From: Panonychus citri
Lineage: Eukaryota > Arthropoda > Arachnida > Trombidiformes > Tetranychidae
Length of the DNA stretch: 64,000 bases
NCBI RefSeq assembly: GCF_014898815.1
Contig: NW_026515546.1
Coordinates: forward strand, 1,908,501 to 1,972,500
Direction: 5' to 3'
This document shows positions 50,401 through 62,017 of the stretch, piece after piece. The notes under the pieces are model-generated. The model worked only from the letters and a program-made list of their open reading frames with translations. It did not search any database and was not told the DNA's origin. Within the stretch, counting starts at the first letter, position 1. Each line of letters opens with the position of its first letter. A program made the position numbers and the translations under genes.

Positions 50401-50911
50401 AGACAAATAACAATCTAATCTAATTATTACCAATTAAGATTAGAAGTTAAGATTTTCCTTTATTGTGTTCACATTTAAATAATTATATTTTATATAATTC
50501 CATATGATTAGTTACAACAATTAAGACAATTAATCACTTATTGGTTATAATACATTAAAGGTTAATTTGTTTGGACACAATAACAATTAATAACTCAATG
50601 GCTAATTTAAGATTAGCAAGTGAAACTTGAACGTTAATTGTTGGTCAGTTGATCGTAGATGATCAAATGGATAATGATCATAATTTACAATTGAATTAAC
50701 TTGATTGTTGTCATTGAAATCACTGAATTAATAATGAATCGGACGATGATACTGATATCTGCTGGTAGATTGATAACCAAATTGGGTTTGATTTGAATGG
50801 ATAAACAATGAAACATTAAACAGAATGACCATTAAGATGGACATTTAATTGATTTAAATTTGAGAGAAACAGTGACAGCTAATTAAATGAAACGAATTAT
50901 ATTTTTGCACG
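47421..50911. other. 3.5 kb intergenic region
   Basis: Near 47612 a TATTTAAAAG box is followed by a conserved-looking unique stretch, which could be a core promoter for a + transcript, but only a 22-codon Ser-rich frame follows. 47900-48000 has GAT/CAT triplets. 49060-49140 has repeated TTTCGAAA-like words. Otherwise AT-rich with TTAATTGTT words and no exon recognised. Confidence 0.4.
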
Positions 50912-51536
50912 CTAATTAAAAACTGGAGCTGATTGTGATTCAGGTTCGATACCATGAGGACCTCTTCGAATGGCTAAGGCCTTGGAATTTTTTCGAACTG
51001 CTTCCATGTCCTTTTCGCTGACCGATGAGGTCCGACGTCTTCCAGACACAAACTGACCTTCCTCGTTGATTGTTTCGTCCATTGGTTTACCTGATTTATT
51101 TGATTTCTTATTGAAAAAAGGTAATCTAAAACGTTTACCTTTATCCTTTGATGTTGATTGTTGACAATTAGTTGAACCTTTTGAAGTACCGTTATTATTG
51201 ATAACTGGTTTACTTGACGATTGATGAATATTATTATTAACACAATTAACTTTATTATCATTGTTGTTAATATCTTTACCTTCAATATTTTCAGTTACAT
51301 TTTGATTATCAGTTTTTGATTCACTTTTATTGTTGACTGTTGACATATTGAGACTTTCAATCACTTTGTCAAAGTTTTCAGCTTTTCTCTTTTAAAATAA
51401 TTAACTTAAATCACACAATTTGTATAATGAATGAGCCAAAAAAAAGTTAATCTAACAACAAACTGTTGCTCTAATCGACTGATTATCAAATCTAACATTT
51501 ACCTGGAGTAAATTCTGGGAGTAAACTAAATCCCAT
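50912..51536 (-). CDS. small unknown protein with conserved-looking C-terminus, 2 exons
   Basis: Exon 1 (51503-51536) encodes MGFSLLPEFTP and ends at CTCCAG|GTAAAT. Exon 2 (50912-51363), after ttgacaaag, continues VIESLNMSTVNN. Phase agrees, giving 161 residues. The N-terminal half is Asn/Ser/Lys-rich and disordered. The C-terminal half looks more constrained and basic (RFRLPFFNKKS, RRRTSSVSEKDMEAVRKNSK, LAIRRGPHGIEPESQ), with RRRTSS a likely basophilic kinase site. There is no signal peptide or membrane segment, so it is probably cytoplasmic or nuclear. Family not recognised. The acceptor is AAG rather than CAG/TAG, a form also used by other genes here. An alternative is a single-exon gene starting at the ATG at 51346. 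Confidence 0.55.
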
Positions 51537-52865
51537 GGAGTTTGCGTTCGCTATGGATAAATATTATTCACCTTTGGGCTCATGAGTTTACATGGAGATG
51601 ATAAATGTCAAAAGGTCTTGATTATATTTAGAACTGAATCCATTCTTACCTACTAGAAGATAAGTCAAGGTTTTTCTGAGATAATTTTTTCATTTCAATG
51701 TGAAGCAAATGATTCCTAATTTGATTTCGAGTTTTTCTCTCATGTGTGGCAAAATATTACATATCTGGTGACGATCTTATTATATTAATATATTATTGGA
51801 TTTGAAATGGACCTGAACAAGTAGAAGTTGCAGAAGATTTCAAGTAAATTATGCCAATAACTGTAATAACACAATTAAAAGAACTTGTGTCGTTATAGAG
51901 GCTCCAAATTTTCAGTTTACCTCATGAAAATAAGAAAAATTCAGCATTTCAAGAATCGAAATTTGATCTACTGTTTTATCCGTTGACTATTCCATAGTTT
52001 AAAAGTTTCGCTTAACTGTCCATGTAAGTCGATGTCCGAAATCCATGACATTGTCTTTTATCAGGATTGTCAGCATTTTCCATCTGAACACTAATTAGTA
52101 TTTGAAAGATTAAGATTGTTTGGCGAACTCACATGTTTCAAGGTCATTTTAAGGTGATGAGTTTTCTCATAACAATGTTGCCTTCTTGAAACCAGGTATA
52201 CTTGACGATATTAATAACTAGTCTTATAATCAACGAATATTTTTCTATTCATATTTAAAAAGACAATGATGAGTAAAACCTCACAGGTAGAACTAGAAAA
52301 TCCTTCAAATAACCTTCAATGGCTTTGCTGAATAACCTTTATAACCGCCATCCAGTTATATCTAAGTTGCATCCGAATTCAAATCATTCAGGACAGTAAT
52401 TCATTAAAATCCCTAATTTTTGTAATAGTAAAGAATTGATTGAAACTTATCAAAATGCTCTGAATTGCTACTCAACATTATTATAAAATTTTCTTTTCAA
52501 TTTTGAAACTTACAATTTGAAATAACATATTTGTGAAAAGTTTTCAATTTATCTCAATCAGAACTGAAATTACGATCAATTGATATTCGTCCTTAATTTT
52601 GACGAGAATTGTATTTATTGTGATAACAATTTGATTGCCAAATTATGCAAATCTATGGTAGTAATTAAAATCATCGTGTTGGTTTCATTTTTCCCAGTAT
52701 GATTAATTACCATTCATGGATAATTAAACTAAAAATTGACTCGCGAAGGCGTTTTTTTCAATTAAACTAGCGCAGTAACTGTATCAATGTAACACTTAAT
52801 TGTGTTGAGCTTTTATTTAAATTAACTTTTATTTGTTTAGTTACTTTTCAAACCAAATTTTCATC
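51537..52865. other. intergenic, mixed sequence
   Basis: Less rich in the TTAATTGTT word and less repetitive than other spacers, which may mean old element remnants or regulatory DNA. Only short open frames exist. No family was recognised. Confidence 0.4.
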
Positions 52866-53510
52866 ATGTTTCATAGTTTCTCATTCAACAGGTTAACAGT
52901 TTCATTATTGGCCAAAGTGATTTGGTTAATTGTTCAGTCAACGATTGTAATCAGTTCAGTGCCAAAGGAATCAATAAGAAAAGCTGAAATTCTAACTAGA
53001 CAGACAATCGAAACGTCCGATTTGTACAATCTTAGTTACGTTAAACTGAAAACCCATGTTAATAGTTGTTTGTCCAACAATCAACGTGCATTTGCTGATT
53101 GTGTTTACAATTCAGATTCCAAATGGAAACAATTAATCAAAAGTGATGAGATTAAATTATCATGTTGCTCTTTCTGGGAATCAGATCAATGTATTAATCA
53201 ATTGATCACAGAATTGTGTCCAAAAGACAAATCAATTCTTTACATCAATGATGATGATTTAATTTTAGCTCGACAATTTATTCGTGATGGTTATTGTTCA
53301 TCTTATCAACAATTAAACGAGTGTATTTACCTAATGTCTTTTTGGATGATAACATTGGTCGTGTTAATTGCTTGTCTAATCTTAATCATCTTAATAATCG
53401 TGTTGATTACTCTTTGCTTACGACGGCGTGGAAGCTTGAAATTAGTTGATTGTGATGATAAAAAGTCTAATTTACCTCAACAATTTACCAAAATATCTTC
53501 ATTAGCATGA
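52866..53510 (+). CDS. type I membrane protein, paralogue A of a tandem pair
   Basis: Family not recognised. One exon, 214 residues. An N-terminal hydrophobic segment (about 10-33) is a signal peptide. A Cys-containing ectodomain of about 120 residues follows, then a transmembrane helix (about 158-183, very rich in Ile/Leu/Val) and a short cytoplasmic tail with a LRRRG stop-transfer. The ectodomain shares several blocks with the next gene: YNLSYVKLKTHVNSCLSN, RAFADCVYNS, CCSFWESDQC, and DGYCSSYQQL, with conserved Cys spacing including a CC pair. N-glycosylation site NLS. The start is the first ATG before the hydrophobic core; a TAG acceptor-like site just upstream means a 5' non-coding exon is possible. 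It may be a receptor or adhesion-type surface protein, but there is no motif to decide. Confidence 0.65.
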   Translation: MFHSFSFNRLTVSLLAKVIWLIVQSTIVISSVPKESIRKAEILTRQTIETSDLYNLSYVKLKTHVNSCLSNNQRAFADCVYNSDSKWKQLIKSDEIKLSCCSFWESDQCINQLITELCPKDKSILYINDDDLILARQFIRDGYCSSYQQLNECIYLMSFWMITLVVLIACLILIILIIVLITLCLRRRGSLKLVDCDDKKSNLPQQFTKISSLA

Positions 53511-54553
53511 TCACTACCTCATCACCATCAACAATTTAACAACAATTAACTGAGAACCAACAAATTACCAATATTTTTTTCAGAATCCATGTGATTATCA
53601 CTAATTTTTTTTTCTTTTCAGAATTAGTTTAATTAACATCTAATTTCATCAATAAATACCCATAAAACCAAGTCTCAACAATTAACCAATTTAAAATTAA
53701 TCAATCATTGACCTCAATCATTAATATGATATCGTAAACAATTGTAACTGTCAACAAAACAATTAATTTAATCATCACCAAACTTTCATATTCAATTATC
53801 AAACTAAATTACTTTAATTATCCTGCAAACCTTATTTCATTCATATTATCAATTAATCAACACGATAATCAATAATTATGCAATACTAATTATCTGTAAA
53901 TGAAAATTATTTCTCCTCAACAATTAGTACCAACAATTAACGTCAATGTTATAATAAAACAAAAGTCTTTGCTTTTTGTTTACTAATTAAAAACACCCAA
54001 AAGACTCTCAAGTTGATTAGATTAATTTACTTTTCTCTCTCTCTCTCTCTCTCGATAATTAATACTATCGATGTTAATCAACTCACATAACCATATTCAA
54101 CAATCAACGGTTAATTATCGGTTAATCATATTAATCAGATTGATGATCATTCAATGAACGTACACTTTAAACAAAAAAAAATGAAAAACTAATTAGTAAA
54201 CTATTAACCTTTCCAACTGATAATCTATTTGTTTTTCAATTACAATCATGATTACAATTAAATGGCATTTGATTAAATGATCATCATGAAGATGGTTCAA
54301 GTCGGAGTATCTTATCAATTATATTTAATTCTTGTAAGATGATTAAGGATTAGTGTTGATTTCTTTCATTCTCTAGTCTTAATTGTCGACATTTACCTGT
54401 TACCATGATGAGGAAAGAAAGGAAGATGAGAGAGAGAGAGAGATTTATTTTCTTTTGATAAGAACAAGGTAAGACTAATGATGAGAAGAAAGAAGAAGAG
54501 AAATTAATTGTTTAGTTAGTTAATTAAGTGAATAACAAACAATAGAAATCAAT
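53511..54553. other. spacer between the tandem paralogues
   Basis: AT-rich with a TCTC run near 54035 and GA runs near 54430. No coding potential was seen. Confidence 0.45.
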
Positions 54554-55168
54554 ATGTTCCAATTTAGTGTTGGCTCATCAAATTCAACACCATGGAAATG
54601 TAAACTCACCTGTTCACCGTTTCTTGTGATTCTGTTCATTTTTTACTCAATCAATTGTTCATCAGTTTCATGTGATCATCAACAACATTATCTACATGTA
54701 AGTCCAAAGGAACCAAATATAAATGAGATTAACCTTGAGGTTAAAAGTGAAACAGTGGACATTCATTATCTTTACAATATAAGTTTCAATAAACTGACCA
54801 CGAACTTGAAAAGTTGCATGAGCAATAAGAATCGAGCTTTGGCCGATTGTGTTTACAATTCGGAAAAAAAGTGGGGGCCACTTTCCGATGATGATATTAA
54901 ATCGACCTGTTGTTCATTCTGGGAAGCCGATGAGTGTCTAATTAAATTGGTACTTTCATCGTGTTCAACTAATCAATCAAAACTTTACGTTAACGATCAA
55001 GAGTTAACGGTAAATAAGAAATTACTTCAAGATGGTTACTGTTCATCTTATCAGGAAATGTCCGATTGTGATTTCCCTTTCTGGTTAGTGGTCGCCATTA
55101 TCGTCTCACTGGTCATCCTTTTCTTCATCTGTGGTTTTGCAGTTCTCAACAATTTCATGAGACGTTAA
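54554..55168 (+). CDS. type I membrane protein, paralogue B of a tandem pair
   Basis: Paralogue of the gene at 52866-53510, same strand, 1.0 kb downstream, also intronless; 204 residues. Signal peptide core LVILFIFYSINCSS (about 24-38), then a Cys-rich ectodomain with the same blocks: YNISFNKLTTNLKSCMSN, RALADCVYNS, CCSFWEADEC, DGYCSSYQEM. A transmembrane helix (about 174-198, WLVVAIIVSLVILFFICGF) leads to a very short basic tail (FMRR). The short tail suggests that any signalling needs a partner. The two proteins have diverged strongly outside the shared blocks, so the duplication is old. The start is the first ATG of the frame. Confidence 0.65.
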   Translation: MFQFSVGSSNSTPWKCKLTCSPFLVILFIFYSINCSSVSCDHQQHYLHVSPKEPNINEINLEVKSETVDIHYLYNISFNKLTTNLKSCMSNKNRALADCVYNSEKKWGPLSDDDIKSTCCSFWEADECLIKLVLSSCSTNQSKLYVNDQELTVNKKLLQDGYCSSYQEMSDCDFPFWLVVAIIVSLVILFFICGFAVLNNFMRR

Positions 55169-56739
55169 TTAGTTTTACGACTAATTAGTCAAATTTACGA
55201 GAAAAACGTAAACACATCCCATTCAGGTTTCCATTAAAATCTCATTGATGATGAGATTTAATCTCAGCTGATTGTCAAAAATCATTTTCCTTTCAAATAT
55301 TGTATTAATTAACGTTGATTAAAGCAATTGATTAACTATTTACAATCTCAAAGGAGAGGAAAAAAACAAAGTAATTAAGTTAATTAGCATTCATCAAGTT
55401 GCTTGGCCTCATCATCTCCAGTTGATTAACTTTTTTTTTTCTTCATTTTCTTTTGGATTGATTATATAAAATAATAATTATATTGTATCTCATTTGGATC
55501 CTTTTTTAATTGTAAATAATTAACTTCCCTTAATTATAACTTAATTGTTTTGTTTTTCTTCTCCCTCTGTTAATTGTCATTTGTAAATCATCATCAACTT
55601 ACAAATCTAATTGTCAAACTGTTGATTACTTTTAATTTAAGGTGATAAATGGCAAAAGATTTTTGTCTACCTAACAATTAATATATACTCTTAATTGTGA
55701 TAAGAAAAAAAAGACTAGTGATTAACTTAATCATTGATTATTTTTCATCAACATTATGTAATCAATTGATCATGTGGACATCTAATTGTGATTAATTGAT
55801 TGCTATTAACGTCATGTTTTGTTTCACTTTTATTATCGACGATTTAATTGAATCAAGGTCTTGAGATTGTTTTTTTTTCTCATCATTAATTGTAATAAGT
55901 TAATTGTTGTATCGGTAAACCAACAATCAAGGTAATCATAGACCTCATTATCAGGGCTTTTTCGTAGCAATTAATCAATTGTCATATTTAGAGTTCGAGG
56001 TCACTTTGATTGACAATTGAATATCAATCCAACTCTCAGAACTCGAATGGAAAGTTCTAAGTATCGAAATCGAAAAAGAAAAATTTTCGAAAAAAGTTTT
56101 TGGAAACTGAGCCAAATTCCCTGTATAATTTTATTTTATATTCGTATCAATTATTAATAACTACAAACGTAATTTACAAATGTGATTACAATTAAGTTTC
56201 GAGTTGTTGATTAACGCAATTGACAATTAAAAAGTCAAAATGATTATTAATGTACATTGACATAGAGAAATAATTAATTTCTAATACAATTAAACCAACA
56301 ATCAATAATTTAAATGGTTTTTTAGGTTTTTAATTAGTGACCCGATTGACACCGAAATAATTTGATTTAATTGAAGGTTAATTAACTAGGCAGAAAAATT
56401 AATTCTATTGCTAATTAATCAATATCAATGATAAATAACTTTCGCTGTTAAAACTAATATCATATGATAATTATCATGATAAAATGATGAAAAACTAATC
56501 ACAATTAATTTAGATCATTATTAATTATATAAGATTGATTTTTTTTATAAAAGAAATTATTTCTTACATTTAATTGTATTGCTGATTAATTGTAACAATT
56601 TAAACTAATTGTTTCTTTCTGTTGCTCTTGTTGGTGATGTTTGATTGGTTTAATTAAAAGATTTGCTAATTGGTAGTTGATTGAATTTACGTTAAATTGT
56701 TTAACTGGATTAAATTTAATTTCTTTCGATTTTGATTGT
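55169..56739. other. intergenic, convergent side of neprilysin gene
   Basis: AT-rich spacer. A short region at 55990-56110 has repeated TCGAA/TTCGA words. No exon recognised. The right end is probably neprilysin 3' UTR. Confidence 0.45.
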
Positions 56740-59700
56740 TTACCAAACTGAACACTTTTTTTTCGGATTCATTCGACTTCCTAATGGACAGTTATATGCT
56801 CTAGCGAAATCGTAAGAGTTTGACAAAGGTCCAAGAACTCTGAAGAAATTAAGGGAGAAAAAGTTAATTTCGAAATGACAATTAGTTGATTGTTACGATC
56901 AATCAAATTACCTTATTGGTCCAGGACTGTGAGCTGAGGTACGAATTTTACTCAAAGCGTCTTGATATCTCATAGATCCACACCAGATCTAAATTAAAAT
57001 CAATGAAATATAAAAATTAAATCAATTCGATTCGATTGTGTTGATAATTAACTTTGTCCAAACTCGTGAGTTTACTTTTCAATCCGTTAGATGGAGTAAA
57101 GAGTCTAAACTTTAATCTTGAAATTGTCTCATTAAATGAAAGCACTTGAAGAGTTGACAAGCAATTAGATTAATATGATCACGACAACTTTTTCACTTCT
57201 AATTAGTAAATTCAATTAATTCTTACCTGTGCATAATTAAGAAAGAAAAGTTGATCATGATTAAGATCTAAGCCTGGTAACAGTGGTTCTTTTCCATTGT
57301 GTTTCTCCCATTTTTTAAAGGCCTAAATTAGATAAATATCAAAATAGGAAACAAATTTAATTCCATCAACTCGAAACTCTAAACTCGAAACTTTTGAACG
57401 TATCAACTCACTCTATATGCCTGTTTTAAGCCACCATTATCTGCGATGTTTTCGCCTTGGGTCATTTTACCGTTAATGTTAAGGCCAACTTCTTGAAGAA
57501 CGTAACTCGAATACTGATCAATGATACATTGAGTTCGTTGGTAAAATGTCTGAACTGTTGCGTTGTTCCACCATTCTTTCAGATTTCCATCTTTATCGAA
57601 CTGTCGACCCTTAGCATCGAATCCATGAGTAATCTCATGGCCAATGACCACACCGATTCCTCCATAATTGAGTGACCTAGAAGGTTAATTAAAAGGAATA
57701 GAAAAGAAAACCAATGAAATAAATTGAACAATTCGACGAATCAACTTTACTATGATTACTTTGGATAAAAGTGACTATAAAAATTAGGTTGTAATATTCC
57801 CGCCGGGAAAACGATATCATTTTTATTTGGATTGTAAAATGCATTGACCACTGCGGGTTCGGTTGTCCATTTGTCCTTATCAACGGGTTTCCTTAATTTC
57901 TCAAGATTTCTCATTGATTCAAATTTAAGAAGTAGTAAAATATTTAACAAGAATTGCGATTCATAAACTTGAAGCTTAAAAGAGAAGAAGAAGAAGAAGA
58001 AAATTGTAACAGCAATTAAATTAATTGAACAGAACAATTAAGAGAAATTTTCCAATTTTATTAACTGATTTACCTTTTCATATTCTTTGGATACTTCAAC
58101 TGAATTAGTTAATGTTTCAGAGTAACCAATACGTTCATTCATTGCATTTGCCTTTTCTTTTGCAACTATTTTCGTCTCATTGTCCATCCAATCATTTTCA
58201 TCGATTAATTCATTAAAAGCTATACGAATATTATGAATCATCTCTAATGCCTGTTAATTAATAAATTAAACATCAACATCAACATTGAATCGAGAATATA
58301 AATTGAATTGAAACAATTCAATTCTAATTTTTTCTCCTAAATGAATCGAGAAAAATGTTTCAGTCTACAAAAGAGTGAAAAATAAACTGAGAATCAGAAT
58401 TGATGATTGATACAAATGATGTAACATCGGATTAAGACCTGAGGCCAAAGTCTGATTCATTGTTTGATAATCAACAATATGAGAAGATGATAAAATCCGA
58501 TGATAATATCAAAATCTTTAAGCTTAAATACTATTAGAAACTATTGAAAATGAGAAAACATTATTACACTTTTGAAAGACTGAAAGTTAATTGTAACAAC
58601 TTGTAAATCGTAGGTATTAAAATAGCCTGAAGGGTATTTTGAATTGACCCTGTAAATCAAAGTTAATACAAATTCAATACAAAGAGATACACACTCAGGT
58701 TAAATGAAAAGGAAATCAGATCAACAATTTACCGTTAAGCTTAAACAGAAACAGTTACAAACTACTGATGATGATAATCTTTCAATATCGTAGCAAGAAA
58801 CAAACAAAAAGATGATGATGAAACTTGATAAGAAGCTTAAAATGATTAAAGATTTAATCTTAATCCATGAGATTAAGAGAAAGCGAGAGAAACTTAATTA
58901 AGACTAGAAAAAAAAGTGAAGATATTGAGAGGAAAAGTTTCAATCTAAAATTGAGGTAATAAAGAAAAAGGAAAACAATGAGAAAAGAAAAACGTTAATC
59001 TGTTTTTAAGCCTCAGGCAATTAAGATAATCTGTAAGTGTATGAATTAGATGAGAGGATGGAAACGGAAACATTATCAATATGGAAATAGATTTGATGAT
59101 CGATGATATTTACCGTTCGTTTACTTTCATGGTCAAAATTTTCTCGAATGAATAAAGACCCAACGGCGGTTCCAAGGCGCTTGTTGATCATTTCTACACA
59201 CGATGACCACCTTAATCTCTCAGCGGTTATACCGGCAATTACTTTACGAAATTCACCTCGTCGATTTTGATAATCACCTCCCATGTAAATGGTGACATAA
59301 TTAACTAATCTCCAAATGGCGTAATTGTATAATACATGAGGCTCGGTTTCAATTAGAATACTTTTCAGATTTAAAAGGTAGGGCATACAGTAGACCACAA
59401 GGGGCTCACTTGAGTTTACCTTTACAGGTAAAAAGGTATTTAGATAAAGTAGCCAATTAAATTCTGGAATTAAATCAGTTAATTGTTGGATTGTTAATTT
59501 AGCGTAAATTGCGCTTGTATCTTGACGCTCGGATTCGGGAAGACTTGCCTGGTTATTATTATTAATTGTAAGGGAAGAAAATTTAAAACAAGTTATCAAC
59601 AATTAGCAACAATTAAATTGATTCAATAATGAAAATAAATACTCATCAATAAATGAGTTAAATTTTGTAAGTAACAGACTTTTGTTGTGCTAAGTTAATT

Positions 59701-62017
59701 AATGAATAGTTATAACTACAAATATGATAATTTAACATGTTATATATTGATTAAATCAATGATATATCATCATCATCATCATCAAATTAGTAATAATAGT
59801 TAATCTTGATTAGCATAGTAAAGTTAAATTGTTGGAAGGAGAAATTATTATTAATGATTAAGTTAGAAAGTTGAACAAATAACTTGTAAATCAGCATAAA
59901 TGTGATAATCAAAATAAACATACAATTCAATAGTTTAATCAGATAATAACAATCAAATTCTAACTGTTTATTCATATTATTTACCCTGGAAAATTCAGAA
60001 TCAGAATCAGAATCAGAATCTTAAAGATATTATTTATACGCATAATCATTTAGTCCTAATGTAAACATGAATATATCGAAACGATTGAAACACTTAAATT
60101 GTTTTCCCCTTGATAGCAATCAAATTCACCCAATAGATTGATTGACCAATTGTAACAATTAAATGACCAACTATTTACTCACATTGGCAAGTTTAGTTTC
60201 AAAGGTTAAAACTTGTTGCATTTGCGATTTAGCATAATCAGAATCAGCGCCAAGCAAAATCGCAATATCCACCATTAGTTTGAGATAAGCTTCCTTATCC
60301 TTTTTGCTACTTGGATTAAGATAATAATCTTGACTTGGTAAACCCAATGACATTTGATCAATCTACAATTAAATCAAGGTAAATAATGATAAGAGAGAGA
60401 GAGAGAAAAAAACAATTATCAACGATCAAATCTCTGTTTCAGTGAATCAAATCAACCATAATAATCGTAATCAAAAAGGTATAATATCAATAGTTTATTA
60501 ACTGTTGTGTTGAAATGCTAATTGTTGTTATAAATTGTTTTGATTGTTGTGGTGTAATGAAAAATATATCACAAGAAACAATATCGACATTGAATTACAA
60601 ATGATTGTTATCATGATGATGTTTCAAAATTGTTTCCAAACAATTGGAAATCACAATCAACTGATTGCACTCTGGTAACTTGTTGTTATTAATAATTTTT
60701 TGTTTCTTTCTCCTCCATATATGAGTTTCCCTCCCGATTTTTATCCTCGAAAGGTAGATATTATTTTCTAACATGTTATATCATTTTTGGGAATATATTA
60801 TTGAAATAGAATACGAGAAAATCTAATATCAGGGAGAAAAAGTCGATTTCTCTGTTGAAAGAATGAATTTTTCTTCTTGTTTCTCGTATTCTTTTCTCTC
60901 TCCTCGATCATGTAATTTCTTTACCTGGTTGATTTTTCTCAGGTAACAAGAGATTCCAGAAGTCTAATTTTATATTGAAATTACATTCGATTCCGTTTTC
61001 TTATTGTAAAAGAAAGAGAGAAAGACAGAGATGATAATTTGCTCATATTTCCGTATCCATCATCATGTAATCATTTTTCATCAATGTTCATGTTATTGGT
61101 GATGTTCAGTTTGATTCATTCATTCATATATTATATTTATTTAAATTTTGTTCATTGTGTGTTCATTGTCCTTACCTGGATTATGTGTAATGATGAATTA
61201 CGATCATCCACCCCAACCCATTGTTCAATTATGATTCCTTGATTGTAATCACCTCGTAATTTACCTAACAACTCCTCGAATGACCAACTGGGCTTTGTCC
61301 AGCTCTTATTGGTCACTGGCCATCCTCCAAGTCCACTGAGTGTCTTTTTCAATGGGACATCAGCCACTTTATCAACCTCCTCTGTCAACAATTAAAAACA
61401 ATAACAGATCAACTAATCAACTAATCAACTAAATCAACTTACGAACTTACCAATATTCATACATGATTTGTAAAAGATTTTAGCCTTAATTGTTGCACTA
61501 TTATCATGACTTGAAGCCGGTTCCTCAAGAAGATCTGATAATAATAATAATAATTTATGTATTGATCATTTTTCTTGTTAGAATCAAATCAAATAAAGGA
61601 ACAATTAACAAGGTAAATTACTTCTTAAAATAATTTGAAGATTTTCAGCCAGAACTTCAAATGTACTGATCGATGAACGATCTTCCGGAATTATGTGTTT
61701 CTTATTCCAACTTCCGCATGCATATTGAAAGAAATCATTACAAGGGTCAGCCGAAGTGTCCATTGAACTTAATAGAGATGAAGCTGATTAAATTGATTGT
61801 GGAGAAAGAGTAATTAATTTCGATTAGCAATTAAATCTATTCAATGTTTACCTGTTTTCACACAATCAGCAGTTAAACATATCGTATTCTGGTTTCCAGT
61901 AGTTGATTTAATTGGATCACAATAAAGGGAAAATGATATTATGAATAATAATATAATTCCTAATGAGAAAACTGTTCCAATCCAAACGATAATTGACATT
62001 TTCCTTTCAGGATTCAT
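56740..62017 (-). CDS. neprilysin-like M13 zinc metallopeptidase, 12 exons
   Basis: Type II membrane ectopeptidase that degrades extracellular peptides. Exons on -: 61852-62017, 61622-61783, 61451-61534, 61176-61381, 60183-60362, 59114-59548, 58074-58250, 57760-57974, 57412-57676, 57227-57322, 56912-56988 and 56740-56839. All phases agree, giving 720 residues, a little shorter than human neprilysin (about 750). A short cytosolic N-terminus (MNPERKMS) is followed by a signal-anchor helix (about 9-32). The M13 N-domain begins DPCNDFFQYACGSWN. Substrate-binding VVNAFY and the block FPAGILQPNF precede the catalytic HEITH (H555, E556, H559). The third zinc ligand is in GENIADNGG (E617, with D621). 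The C-terminus is the canonical CSVW with terminal Trp. All catalytic residues are present, so it should be active. The longer introns (60363-61175, 59549-60182, 58251-59113) show no other gene; a TCAGAA hexamer repeat lies at 59995-60020. Confidence 0.93.
59995..60020. repeat. (TCAGAA)n hexamer repeat
   Basis: About four tandem TCAGAA units within a neprilysin intron. Confidence 0.8.
60808..60892. repeat. 13-bp inverted repeat in neprilysin intron
   Basis: AGAATACGAGAAA at 60808-60820 and its exact reverse complement at 60880-60892, separated by 59 bases. Confidence 0.6.

Noticed and set aside
51537..52865. Possible transposon coding remnant in less repetitive sequence
   Set aside because: Frames are at most about 20 codons and match no transposase motif I know.
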